A DNA stretch of 64,000 bases from Prorocentrum cordatum. Taxonomy: Eukaryota > Sar > Dinophyceae > Prorocentrales > Prorocentraceae. The notes beneath the pieces were generated by a model. That model did not search any database, was not told where the DNA came from, and saw only the letters and a list, made by a program, of their open reading frames with translations. Positions 62,636 to 64,000 of this stretch are shown here, in pieces (within the stretch, counting starts at the first letter, position 1; each line of letters opens with the position of its first letter). The DNA is taken from assembly GCA_963575745.1 (NCBI GenBank), contig CAUYUJ010000670.1, positions 453,666 to 517,665 on the forward strand, given 5' to 3'. The translations under genes and the position numbers were made by a program.

Positions 62636-63600
62636 GAGCTCCACGCAGTGAACAATGATGGCTGCAAGTTCGCCATGGCATTCGCGCAGCTCCCCATGAT
62701 CACCTCCACCGACGCCTTCGCATAGCACACGGAGCAGCGAACCTTGGAGACCAGCTTGTGTTTCCGTATATTTTTGAATTCTGTTGTCGATGATTTCGCG
62801 CTGCAAGTGGCTTGTCAGCTCAAGGACCTGCAGCAACTTTTCGTGGAGAACATCGAGATGCTGTGTGACACATTGCAGGACGTTGGCCTACCCGTGGCCA
62901 AGTCACAGGCTATGCTCACGGCGTCCGACGGCGCACCGAGTCAGCGCATTGCACATCGACTTCGAGGTCACGGTTTCCAGGCGCAGTCGTGGCTGGAGGT
63001 CTTGGGCCTTGGGGTCGCCACAGGAAAGATTGCCCAATCCTCTGTGCTTCGTCGGCGAGAACGCGAGATGGCGAGACGGGGGCGACATTCTCGGAGGCTT
63101 GCGAACTTGGGCCTGAGGTTCAGGAAGATCGCTCGTTCTGCGGTCGGGCCTGCCACCTCCTGCGGTCTCGAGATTCCGGGGGCTCCCTGACTTCCCTTGC
63201 GAAGCACGGTTGGGCCTCCATGCCGCGAGGTGGCTCGCGCTGGATCACCTCGCAGCTGGGCGCCAATCCTGCCGGTCATCCCGCTTGCGTTGCCGTGGTT
63301 GGACCTGTTCACACTTGGGCCTGCGTGGCTCACGCTGGCGAAGTGCCCCGCCACGCGATGCAGCGAGCCTGGCAGACGCAGTTCCTCAAGGTCACGGCGG
63401 CCGGGCGCCGCAACTGGCCACGGGTGATTGGGCCAGCGGGCGCCCTGGCACGCCCCGTGCAGCACCCGGGGTGGATTGGCGCATCGGCCTTTGCAGCGCG
63501 CGCGCGTTCGGATGAGATCTTGGACCTGCGGGATACCTCGCCGTCGGTTGCGAAGCGGCTCGCTCTCCCGGTCTACGAGGCGGTGGAGTGGGCAAACTGA
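62636..63600 (+). pseudogene. Second element, reverse transcriptase palm and thumb
   Basis: Frame 2 resumes at NNDGCKFAMAFAQLPMI (motif B, AGC-like, 62651 on), meets TAG at 62723-62725, then gives FLNSVVDDFALQVA (motif C; catalytic Asp pair about 62784-62789, VVDD for YVDD), VGLPVAKSQAML and ARRGRHSRRLANLG. Near 63190 the better frame changes (frame 2 to 1): SLTSLAKHGWASMPRGG, then MQRAWQTQFLKVTAAG and SVAKRLALPVYEAVEWAN to TGA 63598-63600. This matches the RT-thumb-connection order of the first element. Confidence 0.65.
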
Positions 63601-64000
63601 ACGCAGCGCGGCGACGCCATGCCTGAAGTACCTAGGCCGTCCCACGAGGATCCCGCCAGCGCCTGGCTTGCCCCCCTTCGTGCCACGCTGGCGACAGGGC
63701 GAAGACCGAGAAGTGGCGCCTTGACGCCATTGCGCGCTGCTCTTCACACTGCTGATATTGGCGGCCATTCCCCTCGGCATCGCCTGAGCCACTTCGCCAA
63801 CGTCTCAAGTCAGGACTGCCAGCGGTGTGCGTGGGGCCCCTGGTGCTCGTCACCACCGCTGCTGGTGCTGCCCGATCTTGGACGAACATCGCAAGCTGGC
63901 CGTGGACGATGGGGCGCTGTTGGCGGCGGCAGCTGCACCGCCTGGGGACTCGCCCTACACGAGGGGTCTCTACCCGAAGTCCTCCTTGCCTGCCTGCTCG
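63601..64000 (+). pseudogene. Second element, zinc-knuckle region, cut by the window end
   Basis: After the last stop the best frame near 63840-64000 reads PGARHHRCWCCPILDEHRKL, then APPGDSPYTRGLYPKSSLP. This parallels the C-x2-C...H-H-x2-W-x-C knuckle and the following TRGIFEHPE of the first element (48102-48275), so an RNase H domain would be expected just beyond 64000. At least one further frameshift is needed to join it to 63600. Confidence 0.55.

Overview
The window looks like nuclear DNA of a dinoflagellate. It is GC-rich and repeat-dense, shows no operons or Shine-Dalgarno-led gene arrays, and carries two large non-LTR retrotransposons whose ORF1 has a RanBP2-type zinc finger. One gene piece has a non-canonical GC-AG intron, and three sites resemble the dinoflagellate spliced leader. 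A large, GC-rich genome such as that of Prorocentrum would fit, but the species is inference. No rRNA, tRNA, CRISPR array or complete housekeeping gene was seen.

Layout. 1-6.3 kb: decayed repeats, including an in-frame 162-bp tandem repeat followed by an unassigned coding-like stretch. 6.3-15.6 kb: microsatellites, degenerate CTCTTGGGG-type minisatellites, pyrimidine tracts with possible small exons, and two copies of a 169-bp MITE. 15.6-17.3 kb: a GC-rich minisatellite. 17.3-28.4 kb: mostly unassigned, with a foldback element, a third MITE copy, an 83-bp duplication and a long GAT microsatellite. 28.4-30.0 kb: a truncated copy of what looks like a multicopy dinoflagellate retroelement gene. 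32.0-32.5 kb: two exons of a membrane-protein-like gene separated by a 68-nt intron, followed by foldback and MITE insertions. 34.9-37.1 kb: candidate exons on both strands.

37.7-42.7 kb: a large imperfect palindrome made of two inverted DNA-transposon copies. A single DDE (pogo/Tigger-like) catalytic core sits in the 571-bp loop. 43.3-49.5 kb: a nearly intact non-LTR element (ORF1, then endonuclease, reverse transcriptase, zinc knuckle and RNase H) broken by one in-frame stop and two frameshifts. 50.5-52.1 kb: the 3' end of a FemAB/DUF482-like acyltransferase gene, two exons joined by a 1,286-nt GC-AG intron. 55.5-64 kb: a second, more decayed non-LTR element of the same general type, split by minisatellite blocks and running off the window.

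The recognisable protein-coding content is therefore mostly mobile-element genes; host genes appear only as scattered exons between low-complexity tracts. Three small-element families (169-bp MITE, 167-bp foldback, 194-bp MITE), a conserved ~60-bp dispersed motif and the core-in-loop palindrome are the least expected structures here.
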